From: CAYOEZ01 sp964402955
Lineage (GTDB): Bacteria; Chloroflexota; DTOL01; DAOUCN01
Assembly (NCBI GenBank): GCA_964402955.1
Contig: CAYOEZ010000002.1
Span: 10,503 to 74,502 of the forward strand
Direction of reading: 5' to 3'
DNA length: 64,000 bases
Shown: one piece after another, positions 53,877 to 62,868 of the stretch
Layout of the letters: every line of letters begins with the position of its first letter
How positions within the stretch are numbered: position 1 is the first letter of the stretch
Made by a program: the position numbers and the translations under genes
Notes under the pieces: generated by a model
Told to the model about the DNA's origin: nothing
Database searches by the model: none
What the model saw: only the letters and a program-made list of their open reading frames with translations

Positions 53877-55898
53877 CTACTCCCTGCTGATCTCCATCCT
53901 CTGCTCGAACACGCCTTTCTCCCGATCAAGAACCACCGCGTTGCCTGTAACCAGCCGCACATCGTCAGCCAAACCCAGCGCGGCATCGCTGATCGTGACT
54001 GCGTCCAGCACTTCCTGGCCGACGTTGGGCGGCGTGATGATGTGGCCGCTGCCTGCGGCCCTCTGCCACGCAGCCAGCTCCTCGCCGGCGCGCGTCTCGG
54101 CCTCCGCCGCTGTTGCCAGCCGCCGATCGACAACCTGCCGCACGCGATCCTCATTGCCCAGCTCGATCATCGCCCAGTGCAGCGCCTCGCCCAGCACCTG
54201 CCCCTCGCCAAGCGCCACGACGTGCGTTGCTGCCTGCTCGGCCAGGCCATACTCGGCGGCGATGATCGGATGAGCGGCGCCGTAGTTGTAGGTGGCGGCC
54301 GCTGCTGGAACGACAAGGTGCGCGACCGCGCTGGGCCAATGCTCTTCCCACTCTGCGTCCGTGCGGAACAGCAGAGACCCACCGCCAAGCCGTAAGAGAT
54401 AGCGCACCACATCCCCCAGTGACGCGCCCGGGTTGATGGCGAAGCGGCTGACCGTACGCGACCATGCCTCATTGGCGTCGTCGGTCACAGCGAAACCCAG
54501 GCTGGAGAGGAGAGCAGTCAGCAGCGATAGAATCGTCTCGCCCACCCACGCATAGCCCTGATTCACGGGCGTCTGCTCCAGAATACCCCAGCCGTCAGTG
54601 GCAGAGATAAGCAGCCGGCGCGTCGCGCGGCGCTGGCGCGCCATACTGGCGACCCAGAACGACCGGTAGTAGCTCACCTCCTCGCCGGCGCTCGTGCGAT
54701 AGCCCAGGCGCACTGACACTTGGCTGCCGAGTGTGATTGCCTGGTAGGCGCCGGGCGCGCCCACCGTCGCGTAACGCCCATCGTCGTCACGCAATGTCAG
54801 CAACAGACTGCCGGGACGGTCACGCCGCTCCGACAGGCGCACAGCGTGCACATCGGCGCTGACATCGACGCGCTGGCTGGCCTCAGGAACCCAACGGGCC
54901 GCCCGGTAAACGTAGCGGCTGGTACACAGGTAGTGATAGTCCAGATCGGCAAGGGCGCTCGCGCCATAGGACGCCGTCATTGCGTAGGGCCGCGTGAACA
55001 GGCCGGGTGTGTCCCAGGCGGGCGCAATGACATGATGCAGCCTGCTCGTTGCCGCGGCCGAGTTGCTCTCAACGAAGAAGATGTAGTAGCTCTGGTCGAA
55101 GTTGAGCGCGATGGACGGCCAGCCGTAAGCGATATCGGCGCTATCCGAACGCAGGACGACGTGCGGCGTTGGCCAGGCGTCGAGATTAGCCACTGCTACG
55201 GTGTATGTACACAGGCTGCCGCTGACGCCGGCGGCGATGCGGAAATCGCCCACGCCATCGACGGCTAGCCCGTGCAGCGTCGCCTCGGCAGAGCGGCCCC
55301 AATTCTGCGCCGTGCTCCACGCGCCCCCCGCTTCCGGGCGATACGTGCTATACAGATGCGCCTGCCCCGCAGCGCCGGCGACCTCATCGCTGAAGAAACA
55401 ATAGAGCGTCTCGCTGCCGGCATTGAGGCTGGCTGCCAGTGAGCGGCAGACATGGCCCGCCGCCAACGTCGTCGCCGTCGTGGCCGCGCTCCACGTCTGC
55501 CCGTTGTCGCCCGACTCGCGCGCCTTGATCGTGCGACCATCGCCGGCGACATAGAACAGCGCCTGAATCGTGTTGCCGTCCCAGGCCAGCGCAATCTGGC
55601 TATCGACAGCCACGCCGCTCTCCAGCAGCGTCCACGCCGTCCACTGCCCTGCGCTGGTGGGATCGGTGACCCGCTGCACGTACAGCCCGCCGCTCTGCAC
55701 ATCGACACGCGCCCGCACAATGGCGCCGTCATAGGTCGCGCACGTGGCCGCTGGCCCGTCTTGGACTGTGTCTTCAGCCACCAGCTCCCAGCGCGGGCGA
55801 AACATGCCGCAGTGGCGGTCGTCGATCACGACACTGGCCACCGGCTCACCAATTGCCCTCTTCTGTGCTGCCTCCAGCGTCGCGCTCAGTGTTCGCAT
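53877..55898 (-). CDS. Phage tail/baseplate protein with sialidase-like region
   Basis: A 673-residue product. The N-terminal half looks like a beta-propeller with an Asp-box (SGDNGQTW, ~130) and repeats of CFFSDE / YIFFVESN type. The C-terminal half (VSVRLGYRTSAGEEVSYYRS, then ISATDGWGILEQ, RYLLRLGGGSLLFR) resembles tail hub/gp27-like proteins. It may therefore combine structural and glycan-binding roles. The ATG at 55898 follows GAGGAG. An interspersed-repeat spacer precedes it. Confidence 0.6.
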   Translation of the reverse strand: MRTLSATLEAAQKRAIGEPVASVVIDDRHCGMFRPRWELVAEDTVQDGPAATCATYDGAIVRARVDVQSGGLYVQRVTDPTSAGQWTAWTLLESGVAVDSQIALAWDGNTIQALFYVAGDGRTIKARESGDNGQTWSAATTATTLAAGHVCRSLAASLNAGSETLYCFFSDEVAGAAGQAHLYSTYRPEAGGAWSTAQNWGRSAEATLHGLAVDGVGDFRIAAGVSGSLCTYTVAVANLDAWPTPHVVLRSDSADIAYGWPSIALNFDQSYYIFFVESNSAAATSRLHHVIAPAWDTPGLFTRPYAMTASYGASALADLDYHYLCTSRYVYRAARWVPEASQRVDVSADVHAVRLSERRDRPGSLLLTLRDDDGRYATVGAPGAYQAITLGSQVSVRLGYRTSAGEEVSYYRSFWVASMARQRRATRRLLISATDGWGILEQTPVNQGYAWVGETILSLLTALLSSLGFAVTDDANEAWSRTVSRFAINPGASLGDVVRYLLRLGGGSLLFRTDAEWEEHWPSAVAHLVVPAAAATYNYGAAHPIIAAEYGLAEQAATHVVALGEGQVLGEALHWAMIELGNEDRVRQVVDRRLATAAEAETRAGEELAAWQRAAGSGHIITPPNVGQEVLDAVTISDAALGLADDVRLVTGNAVVLDREKGVFEQRMEISRE

Positions 55899-55914
55899 AG
55901 CTCTCCTCAAGGGC

Positions 55915-56020
55915 GGGGTTCAGGGTTCAGGGGTCAGGGTTCCGGGGTCAGGGAATCGGGATTCGGGATTCGGAAGCTCATCTCCGCGTCCCCGCGTCTT
56001 CGCGTCCTCGTGTCTCCCCC
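55915..56020. repeat. Spacer of two interspersed repeat families
   Basis: GGGTTCAGGGTTCAGGGGTC-like units are followed by CGCGTCCCCGCGTCTTCGCG-like pyrimidine units. The same two families occur in other spacers and inside the capsid gene. Confidence 0.6.
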
Positions 56021-56662
56021 TCACCCCCTCTCCCCGTCCCAACTCACCCGTCCATCCACCGCCAGCGCGGCCTGCCGCCGCCGGTCGGCAAGGTGGGCCA
56101 GGAAGCGCTGCAACGCCCGCTCACCCCCGGCCCGGTACTCCTCGGCCGTGCGCCCGCTGACAGTAATACGCTCACTGGCGTAGCTCTCGCGCTCCAGCGC
56201 GGCGTAGGCTGCCGCGCCCAGGGCCAGCACCGGCTCATCGTCCGGCGCCAGCGTCTTCACGCTTTCGCTCAGCACGTGCGGCAGGCCATACCAGACGCGC
56301 AGCACATCGCCCGCCGCCGGCGCTGTCTCCACAAGCAGATAAAGCCAGTTGGCGAAGACACGGAATGGCGTGAAGCAGGGTGGATAGGCCGGCGCGGCCG
56401 CGACGTAGGGCCACTCCACGGCCAGCACAGCCGCCGGGCGGTTATTGAGGTCGCTGATCGCCGCCAGGCTATACTCGCGCACGCCGGCGCTGGCGTTGGT
56501 CGTCGTTGTCGCTGTGCGCGGCGATGCGGCCGAGAACTCTGCCAGCGCCCGCTCGATGTGGCGGTTGAGCACGTCGTCCGTCCAGCGGTAGTTGTCGTCG
56601 TCCTCGTCGTGCAGGTCTTTGCGGATTTGGTTGCGTAGATCGGATAGGTAGGTTGTGGGCAT
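56021..56662 (-). CDS. Phage head-tail adaptor-like protein
   Basis: The 213-residue product begins MPTTYLSDLRNQIRKDLHDE and has DDVLNRHIERALAEFS, the helical pattern of small phage adaptor/connector proteins. A long helix-rich end (RTAEEYRAGGERALQRFLAH) follows. The start at 56662 is set by GAGGAGG 8 bases upstream. Assignment rests on pattern and position between capsid and tail genes. Confidence 0.55.
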   Translation of the reverse strand: MPTTYLSDLRNQIRKDLHDEDDDNYRWTDDVLNRHIERALAEFSAASPRTATTTTNASAGVREYSLAAISDLNNRPAAVLAVEWPYVAAAPAYPPCFTPFRVFANWLYLLVETAPAAGDVLRVWYGLPHVLSESVKTLAPDDEPVLALGAAAYAALERESYASERITVSGRTAEEYRAGGERALQRFLAHLADRRRQAALAVDGRVSWDGERG

Positions 56663-57100
56663 AAAGTCGCCTCCTCGAAATCTCATGAAACGACACTGAC
56701 ACCAGCGCGTTGCGCGTGTGGGACAACGCTCGACTGTCCGAAGGACTCCGGACTCCTTCGGAGAAGGTCGGCTTCTAAGCGAGAGCAGCGAAACGCCGCC
56801 TTGCGGCTTAGAAGCGAGCCGATCCGATCGGCTCCGCGCTCCCCCAACCAGTGACTGCCCGGTGCGCACAGTTCGCCGCCCCGCCTAGCGAGGCGCTCTC
56901 TCGCGCCGTGCTAGAGACATAGCCTCGGCGCAGTAGAGACCGCGTCCTAGACAACTACTCTGCCGTCACCACCGCACCGTACGCCCCCCGATAATCGAGC
57001 CAGCGCGTAGGTCAGGTATCCCTGCCTGACGTCACCCAACCCTTACCCTCAGCCAAGGATGCCTGACCTACCGCTACCCTCTCCCCTCTACCCTATCGCC
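56663..57100. other. Structured spacer with a duplicated capsid 3' end
   Basis: Inverted repeats occur at about 56736-56762 (TCCGAAGGA / TCCTTCGGA) and at GCTTCTAAGC / GCTTAGAAGC (about 56772-56814). At 56955-57008 the minus strand reads RWLDYRGAYGAVVTAE and a stop, nearly the same as the end of the capsid protein (GWLDYRGAYGAVVE). No whole gene is present. Confidence 0.6.
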
Positions 57101-59221
57101 CTACTCGACCACCGCGCCATACGCCCCGCGATAGTCGAGCCAGCCGCCGCCGAAGATCCAGCGCACCTTGTAGGAGATAGCGTCGTTGCTGAACACGGTA
57201 CCCGCCGCCGGATCATCCTGCACCAACAGCTCGGGTGCATCCTGCCCGCCCAGGTAGCCGATCTCGATCAGCTCCACCTGGCCGGGGTCGGCCATGAGAT
57301 ACCAGTCGTCGGCGTCGCTGAACTGCGGCACGACGACATACTGCGCCCGTCCCTGGAAGAAGTTGGCGTCGTTGTAGCTGCCGCCCGGCTTGAGCTGCGA
57401 GTAGAGCAGCGAGAAGGCCGTCTGCTCCAATTCGGGCGGAATCAGCAGCCACTTGCCCGCCAGCCCCATGCGCTTCGACGCCGTATCGGCCGTCTTGGCG
57501 ATGGTCGCCATGGCTGCGCCGAAGCTTGTCGCATCCAGCACTGCCGAGCCGAGGTTGCCCTGATGGTGGGTGGCGTCAAAGACGTGGTACGTATCGGCCA
57601 TGGTCGCGCCTTCGCCGCTGTTGGCCGTGAACAGCCCGGCCACAAACTCGTTGATCGTCACCCCCGCCGCCCGCGCCAGCTTCTTGGGAATGCCCTGCAC
57701 CGCCCGCAGGTCGTCGTTGATGATCGTCTCCAACGTAACATAGACGATGTTGCCCCGCTTGGCCGGGGTATACGTCTCTTTGGCATCGTCCCAGGCCAGG
57801 TTGGCGTAGGCGTCGTTCTCGCTGACAGTGGCCAGACTGGCAAAGTCGTTGAGACGGATGCGTTCTTGCTGCTTCATGTCGCGCACCGGCGTCTCAACCG
57901 CGATCGGCTTCCACCACTTGGGCTGCGCCGCGTAGTCCTTCACCAGCCGCTTGTTCATCGCCGTACCCACGATGTTAGCCATCACCGATGTCGTGACCTC
58001 GTTGGCCTCCATCACCTGGCGCATCTCCCAGCCCAGATGGCCGTCGAACCCCGCCGCCTGGAACAGCTCGCGCAGGCCACTGGCGTGCGGCACACTCTCG
58101 CGCACACTCTCCGGCACATCCAGGCCAAACAGGCGGTCGGCAGAGAACTGCACGCGCTCGCGCATGGTCAGCCCCATCTGTCCGCGCCCGCTGCCCACGC
58201 CGCGTACCGTCGCCTGACCCGTCAGGCTGCCCAACAGATCGCGCATGTCGCGCAGCGCCGCCTCAAGCTCGCTCGCCTCGTACACCCGTCCCACAAACTG
58301 CCCGGCCACGCGCTGCCGCGCCGCCTCCGGCAAGCCCGACGCCGCCAGCCGCGCCGTCAGCAGATCGCCGCACAGGGCGAGACGGGGGTCGGGTATCGGG
58401 TTCCGTGTATCGGGGTCAGGGTTCCGGGCTCCAAGAACCGGGTTCCGGGCTCCGGGATCAGCGGTCCGTCCCTCGCGTGCCACATCCAAAGTATCTTCCA
58501 TTCTTGTTCCTCCTCTTTCGTTTCTACCGTCGTTGCTTATCACCGCGTTTCCCTCTCGTCGCGTCTCCGCGTTCTCGCTTCTCCGCGTCTCCCCATCTCC
58601 CACTCTCCCCGTCTCCGCCTCCAGCACCTGCTCAAACCCTCCGCCTGCCGCGGGGTCAAACACCACATCTACCGAGTTGACCTTGAGCACCCGCTGCACC
58701 ACCTTCTTGCCATCGGCCCGCGCTGCCAGCAGCACCACCATGTCCGCCGACAACCCGACGTTGGGCACAGCCAGGCCGCGTTGCCGGTCACGCACCACCT
58801 GCTCCACCAGGCGGGCGATGTCGCTATCCACCAGCCGCAGCACCCCCAGCACGCGCCCCTCGCTGTAGCGCACCTCGCGGTACGAGCCAACCACATCGCG
58901 CACCGAACGGTGCAGCCCGCCTCCCCCCCAACCTTGGGGGGAGTACGCTTCACCGACCCCCCTCTGTCTCCCCCCAAGGTTGGGGGGATAGGGGGGCGCA
59001 CTCTCCCCGACTTCGGGGGGCCGGGGGGGCCACGCATGATCACAAAACGCCGTCGCCCCCTCGAACAGGGGAATCGCCTCGCGCAGCGCCTCCGCCGTGT
59101 ACACATTGCCATTGCGGCTCTCACCCGCCCGAATCAGCGTCGCCAGCACATCGTGCGCCGCGCCGTCCGTCACGTCGATTTGCCCGCTCGCCTCGCGCAC
59201 ATGTGTTTCTTGCGCATTCAT
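57101..59221 (-). CDS. Phage prohead protease-major capsid fusion protein
   Basis: The 706-residue product has an N-terminal protease-like part (~1-190; VLRLVDSDIARLVEQVV, AVPNVGLSADMVV). The C-terminal capsid part (~300-706) contains RDMKQQERIRLNDFASLATV and PPELEQTAFSLLYSQLKPGG, and ends GWLDYRGAYGAVVE. This resembles Mu-type protease/capsid fusions. Three stretches are repeat-derived: ~65-100 (Pro/Gly, from CCCCCCAACC palindromes), ~199-230 (ETRRSENAETRREGN) and ~250-279 (ARNPVLGARNPDPDTRNP). The start has AGAGGAGG; a promoter and LexA-type box lie directly upstream. Confidence 0.75.
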   Translation of the reverse strand: MNAQETHVREASGQIDVTDGAAHDVLATLIRAGESRNGNVYTAEALREAIPLFEGATAFCDHAWPPRPPEVGESAPPYPPNLGGRQRGVGEAYSPQGWGGGGLHRSVRDVVGSYREVRYSEGRVLGVLRLVDSDIARLVEQVVRDRQRGLAVPNVGLSADMVVLLAARADGKKVVQRVLKVNSVDVVFDPAAGGGFEQVLEAETGRVGDGETRRSENAETRREGNAVISNDGRNERGGTRMEDTLDVAREGRTADPGARNPVLGARNPDPDTRNPIPDPRLALCGDLLTARLAASGLPEAARQRVAGQFVGRVYEASELEAALRDMRDLLGSLTGQATVRGVGSGRGQMGLTMRERVQFSADRLFGLDVPESVRESVPHASGLRELFQAAGFDGHLGWEMRQVMEANEVTTSVMANIVGTAMNKRLVKDYAAQPKWWKPIAVETPVRDMKQQERIRLNDFASLATVSENDAYANLAWDDAKETYTPAKRGNIVYVTLETIINDDLRAVQGIPKKLARAAGVTINEFVAGLFTANSGEGATMADTYHVFDATHHQGNLGSAVLDATSFGAAMATIAKTADTASKRMGLAGKWLLIPPELEQTAFSLLYSQLKPGGSYNDANFFQGRAQYVVVPQFSDADDWYLMADPGQVELIEIGYLGGQDAPELLVQDDPAAGTVFSNDAISYKVRWIFGGGWLDYRGAYGAVVE
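58922..59027. repeat. C/G-run palindromic element within the capsid gene
   Basis: CCCCCCAACCTTGGGGGG and, about 45 bases on, its near mirror CCCCCCAAGGTTGGGGGG, followed by more G-runs. It keeps the capsid frame open. Confidence 0.65.
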
Positions 59222-59249
59222 GGCAGTACCTCCTCTTGTCGGTTTGGTA

Positions 59250-59300
59250 GAACATATGTTCTAATATAGTGATAGTAACAACAAACGTGATATTTGTCAA
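59250..59300 (-). promoter_or_regulatory. Capsid-gene promoter with LexA-type box
   Basis: On the minus strand, TTGACA (59295-59300), a 17-base spacer, TACTAT (59272-59277), then GAAC-ATAT-GTTC (59250-59261) before the capsid ATG at 59221. The box has the same form as the two in front of lexA. Confidence 0.75.
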
Positions 59301-59517
59301 GACAAACATTGCACCTCCTCAATGAGCACATCCCCGATAACTTACAGATCTGTCATGTGCCCACTGCAAAAAGGTCATCAGACTTCGCCTGGTGGGGAGA
59401 CGGCATCAAAACGACGTGCCTTGGATGCCATTTCGGCCCTAATGAGGCTATTTCGGGTCACTAAATGGGGCAAATGCTCAGTTCGATCGACCATTCGACC
59501 TTCTTGCAGTGGACACC
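59301..59517. other. Spacer without a supported gene
   Basis: No ORF with a ribosome site or recognisable product was found here, and no clear secondary structure. Confidence 0.4.
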
Positions 59518-59652
59518 TGTCATTCTGAACGAACGCCCTTGGTGAGTGAATAATCTCCACTCTCGGGAGCCGAAATCGCCACGCTTGAGATGCTTCGTCG
59601 CAAACCTCGCTCCTCCCTGGCCTGCCAAAGCGCCAGGGCAGGCAGCATGACA
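59518..59652. repeat. MITE-like element
   Basis: About 135 bases begin TGTCATTCTGAACGAACG and end GCAGCATGACA, with inner GAATAATCTC and GAGATGCTTC parts. This is the common TGTCATTCTGA...TCATGACA type of bacterial interspersed repeat, somewhat degraded. Noncoding. Confidence 0.6.
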
Positions 59653-59701
59653 GTGCGCGGTGCTGCAACTTCCTAGGGATGCGCCCCTCCGCATCTCCCC
59701 C

Positions 59702-59730
59702 TTGACCTTCCCGGTCGCGTGTTATATAAT
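59702..59730 (+). promoter_or_regulatory. Forward promoter upstream of the MFS gene
   Basis: TTGACC (59702-59707), 17 bases, TATAAT (59725-59730). The MFS start is about 220 bases downstream, so a long leader or an unseen small gene lies between. An inverted repeat pattern AAGCACAAAGTC...AGGCTTTGTGCTT is found at about 59819-59881 in that leader. Confidence 0.55.
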
Positions 59731-59950
59731 GCGGTCACTTAAGTTATGCGCACCCATGCGGCCACAGATCACAGGGCAATTGCACGTGCCTGCTAAGCGG
59801 TTCAAACCGCCGCTACCGAAGCACAAAGTCAGCTTCCGCCGACCACTCGAGCCTGCGCAGGCAGGCAGGCTTTGTGCTCTTGTAGCAGCGAAAGCCTGCC
59901 CCGTCCACCAGGCACCTTGAGTCGCCGGATGCCCACATGCTGGACAAAAC

Positions 59951-61156
59951 TTGAAATCATCAAAGTGGCGTACACTGCTATTGCTCAGTTTGGCTGAAAT
60001 GCTCGCCATGGCCGTCTGGTTCTCGGCGTCGGCTGTCGTACCCGCCCTGACTGCTGCCTGGAGACTGGACGACTCCGGCCGGGCCTGGCTCACCATGTCA
60101 GTGCAATCCGGCTTTGTCGTGGGCGCCCTTGGCTCGGCCTTGCTCAATCTGGCCGATCGCGTTCCATCTCGCTCCCTGTTCACGTGGTCAGCGCTGCTTG
60201 CCGCGCTCGTCACGGCGCTCATCCCGGCTTTCGCCCACGGCCTGGCAATGGCCCTCCCGCTGCGCTTCCTCACTGGTCTATTCCTGGCTGGCGTCTATCC
60301 GGTCGGCATGAAGATCATGGCTACTTGGACCAGGCAGGATCGCGGGTTGGGCATCGGCCTCCTCGTCGGCGGGATCGCTGTTGGCTCAGCAAGCCCCCAC
60401 TTGATCAACATGTTCGGCGGTATCCGGGACTGGCAGCCGGTGCTTTTTGTGGCAGCGGCAAGCGCGGCGCTCGGCGGTCTGATCGCCTTCGTCTTTGTCA
60501 ACGAAGGCCCCTATCGGCTAGCATCCCCACGCTTCAATTGGGCCTACGTGGGCGAGATTCTGCGCCAACGCGATCTCCTGCTGGCCAATCTCGGCTACCT
60601 GGGCCACATGTGGGAGCTCTACGCCATGTGGACCTGGGTGGCTGTTTTCTTGCAGGCCAGCTTTGCCTTCTGGAACATCCCCGCCGGGTGGGCCAGCGCC
60701 GTCGCCTTTGCCGTCGTCGCAGCAGGCGGCGTCGGCAGCCTGTTGGCCGGCTTCTGGGCCGATCGTCTGGGCCGCACCACCCTGGCCATCGCTTCGCTTG
60801 TCATTAGCGGCGCATGTGCGCTTGTCATCGGCAGGATCTTCGGCGCCAACCCTTTCCTGGTCGCCCTGGTCTGCGTCATCTGGGGCACGGCGGTCGTCGC
60901 CGATTCCGCACAATTCTCTGCCGCCATCAGCGAGCTATGCCGGCCCGAATACATTGGAACGGCGCTGACCTTGCAGACAAGCCTGGGCTTCATGCTCACC
61001 CTTGTCACGATCCGCCTGGTGCCAACACTGCAACGCTGGTTTGGCTGGGAGTGGGCATTTGCCTTCCTGGCGCTGGGGCCGGCGCTAGGCATCGGGGCGA
61101 TGATCCTTCTGCGGCGCTCACCATCCGCGCGTCGCCTGGCCGGCGGCAACGGCTGA
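59951..61156 (+). CDS. MFS transporter
   Basis: The 401-residue product has twelve hydrophobic segments. Domain A has FLAGVYPVGMKIMATWTRQD and the second half has FWADRLGRTTLAIAS. It resembles CynX/NimT-type and nitrate-like MFS carriers by general look only. The start is TTG at 59951 in a weak context; no in-frame ATG precedes it closely. It is on the strand opposite to the phage-type genes and splits them. Confidence 0.75.
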   Translation: MKSSKWRTLLLLSLAEMLAMAVWFSASAVVPALTAAWRLDDSGRAWLTMSVQSGFVVGALGSALLNLADRVPSRSLFTWSALLAALVTALIPAFAHGLAMALPLRFLTGLFLAGVYPVGMKIMATWTRQDRGLGIGLLVGGIAVGSASPHLINMFGGIRDWQPVLFVAAASAALGGLIAFVFVNEGPYRLASPRFNWAYVGEILRQRDLLLANLGYLGHMWELYAMWTWVAVFLQASFAFWNIPAGWASAVAFAVVAAGGVGSLLAGFWADRLGRTTLAIASLVISGACALVIGRIFGANPFLVALVCVIWGTAVVADSAQFSAAISELCRPEYIGTALTLQTSLGFMLTLVTIRLVPTLQRWFGWEWAFAFLALGPALGIGAMILLRRSPSARRLAGGNG

Positions 61157-61159
61157 AGT

Positions 61160-61254
61160 AGATCATCCTCGCGTCTCCGCGTCCTCGCGTCTCCGCGTCC
61201 CTCCCTCTCCCTCTCTCCGCGTCTCCCCGTCATCGCGTCGCCGCGTCTCCCCCA
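61160..61254. repeat. CGCGTCTCCGCGTCCTCGCG spacer repeat
   Basis: A pyrimidine-rich series of CGCGTCTCC/CGCGTCCTC units fills the gap between the MFS and portal genes. Related tracts lie at 55975-56020, 58540-58620, 61855-61920 and 63890-63945. Confidence 0.6.
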
Positions 61255-62406
61255 TCACCCCATCTCCGGGAATCGCACCGGCTCCAGTGTCAGGTCTGCA
61301 TCCGCCGGCAGCGCGCCCGCCTCCACCGCCCGCCGCAACACCTCGGCCAGCATGTCGTTGATCATGCAGCCCATGTACCGCTGCCGCTTCTCATAGTGGC
61401 GGCGCGTCGGCTCGCCCATCTCCAGCGCCGTTGTGCGCGTCGCCGATTCACCCTCGGCCAGGAAGTGTAGCGGCACGCCCGCGCCGGCGCCGATGATCAG
61501 GCGCAGCGCCTTGCCGTCGGCCTCCACCGACTCGGCGTTGATCTGCGGCTGGATGGCTCGCCACACTTCGGCTTCATTGTGCACGACGATCGAGCCGGGA
61601 GCCGGCGGCGTGGATAGCTCGCAGCGCTTAGCCCGCACCGTCGCCGCCGTCGCTCCCTGCAACGTCACATCCCACAGATACGCGCCCTTGTACTTGTTGA
61701 TGATCACGCGGTCGGTCAGCCAATCCTTGTAGCGCCTGAGCCAGGGCAGAATCGGCCACAGGTCGCCTTGCCCCCGCTTCGCCCCCACTACCCGATTCAC
61801 AGCGTAATGCCGCATCTCCTCCTTGCTCCACCACCGCCCCGGGGTCAGCGTTTCGCGTCCTCGCCTCTCCGCGTCCCCGCGTCTCCCCGTCACCCTCTCA
61901 CCCCATCCCCCCGTCTCATGGAACCGCATCTCATCTTCCACGTCCTCCGCATTCGTCTCGATGTTGTCGATCAGCGAGGCAGGCACAGCCCGCACGTAAG
62001 TCATGCCGTCATAGGGGTTGGTGTGGAAGGTGACAAACACCTCGCCGGCCAGGCTCAGCTCGGTGCAGAGCGGGTGCAGGCGCGCGTCCATGCGATTGAG
62101 TGGATGCTGCCAGAAGCGCTGCACAAAGTCGTTCACCTGCGCCGAACGAGCCGCCACCGTCACCCCGCGCCCCAGCACGTAGTCGCTCATCAACTCGACG
62201 ATGCGGAAAGCCAGCGGGTTGGCGCGGTAGGCTTCCAGTGAGTCCTGCTGCTGATCGAGAAAGTCGGCGTATGCCACATCCTTCACGACCTGCCGCCCGC
62301 TCAGCGATCGCCACCAGCGATCTTCCTGCCCGGCTGTCGCTTCACTCACCCTCTCGCGGATATACTCGCCGAACAACCTATCTGCTACCACACTGCGTAG
62401 ATCCAT
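61255..62406 (-). CDS. Phage portal-like protein
   Basis: The 383-residue product has the portal pattern FRIVELMSDYVLGRGVTV, LSLAGEVFVTFHTNPYDG, and RYKDWLTDRVIINKYKGAYL. A central stretch (~164-185; ERVTGRRGDAERRGRETL) is coded by the CGCGTCTCC repeat family and reads through in frame. The start at 62406 is set by GGGAGGGG just upstream. It precedes the capsid gene in the usual portal-protease-capsid order, with a forward MFS gene inserted between. Confidence 0.7.
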   Translation of the reverse strand: MDLRSVVADRLFGEYIRERVSEATAGQEDRWWRSLSGRQVVKDVAYADFLDQQQDSLEAYRANPLAFRIVELMSDYVLGRGVTVAARSAQVNDFVQRFWQHPLNRMDARLHPLCTELSLAGEVFVTFHTNPYDGMTYVRAVPASLIDNIETNAEDVEDEMRFHETGGWGERVTGRRGDAERRGRETLTPGRWWSKEEMRHYAVNRVVGAKRGQGDLWPILPWLRRYKDWLTDRVIINKYKGAYLWDVTLQGATAATVRAKRCELSTPPAPGSIVVHNEAEVWRAIQPQINAESVEADGKALRLIIGAGAGVPLHFLAEGESATRTTALEMGEPTRRHYEKRQRYMGCMINDMLAEVLRRAVEAGALPADADLTLEPVRFPEMG

Positions 62407-62444
62407 CTTCCCCTCCCACATGAACAAACTGTCATCCAATTCGC

Positions 62445-62473
62445 TTGACAACCCACTTTCTTCGTGCTATTAT
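62445..62473 (+). promoter_or_regulatory. Promoter of the PadR operon
   Basis: TTGACA (62445-62450), 17 bases, TATTAT (62468-62473), then ATATACC...CTATGTAT, which may be a PadR-type operator. Confidence 0.7.
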
Positions 62474-62517
62474 ATACCTAACGAACCTATGTATCACTCG
62501 GCACTCGGTACACCCAT

Positions 62518-62868
62518 ATGTCACCTCTCGATCAGCACCGCAAAGGCAGCACCGACATCATCTTGCTCACCATCCTGAGCGAGCGGCCCATGTATGGCTA
62601 CGAGATCATCCAGGAGCTCGAGCGACGCAGCCAGGGCTACTTCACGTTCAAGGAAGGGCTGCTCTACCCTGCCCTGCATGATCTGGAGCAACAAGGCATG
62701 GTCAGCAGCGCCTGGCAAGAAACGCCACAGGGCCGTCGCCGCCGCTACTATAGCCTGACCGACAGCGGCCGTGCTGCCCTTGCCCCGGCCGTGGAGGAAT
62801 GGACAACCTTCGCCTCCAACCTGCTGGCCTTGTTGCGCCCTGCCCGGCCAGAAGGAGAACAGGCATGA
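62518..62868 (+). CDS. PadR-family transcriptional regulator
   Basis: The 116-residue product has ILLTILSERPMYGYEIIQEL, then FKEGLLYPALHDLEQQGMV and RRRYYSLTDSGRAAL, a textbook PadR winged helix. It probably represses its own promoter and controls the overlapping membrane-protein gene (ATGA junction). Confidence 0.92.
   Translation: MSPLDQHRKGSTDIILLTILSERPMYGYEIIQELERRSQGYFTFKEGLLYPALHDLEQQGMVSSAWQETPQGRRRRYYSLTDSGRAALAPAVEEWTTFASNLLALLRPARPEGEQA

Noticed and set aside
57059..59269. 736-codon forward ORF opposite the capsid gene
   Set aside because: It is slightly longer than the capsid frame, but its product is rich in Arg, His and Pro with no motif. The reverse frame has clear capsid/protease features, a promoter and a ribosome site.
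59722..60273. 183-codon reverse ORF with CPACGHPA, zinc-ribbon-like
   Set aside because: Most of it is antisense to the MFS transporter. The remaining part has no start signal and no continuing fold.
62421..62432. GAACAAACTGTC as another LexA box before the portal gene
   Set aside because: The right half is TGTC, not GTTC, and it is not placed on a recognisable reverse promoter.
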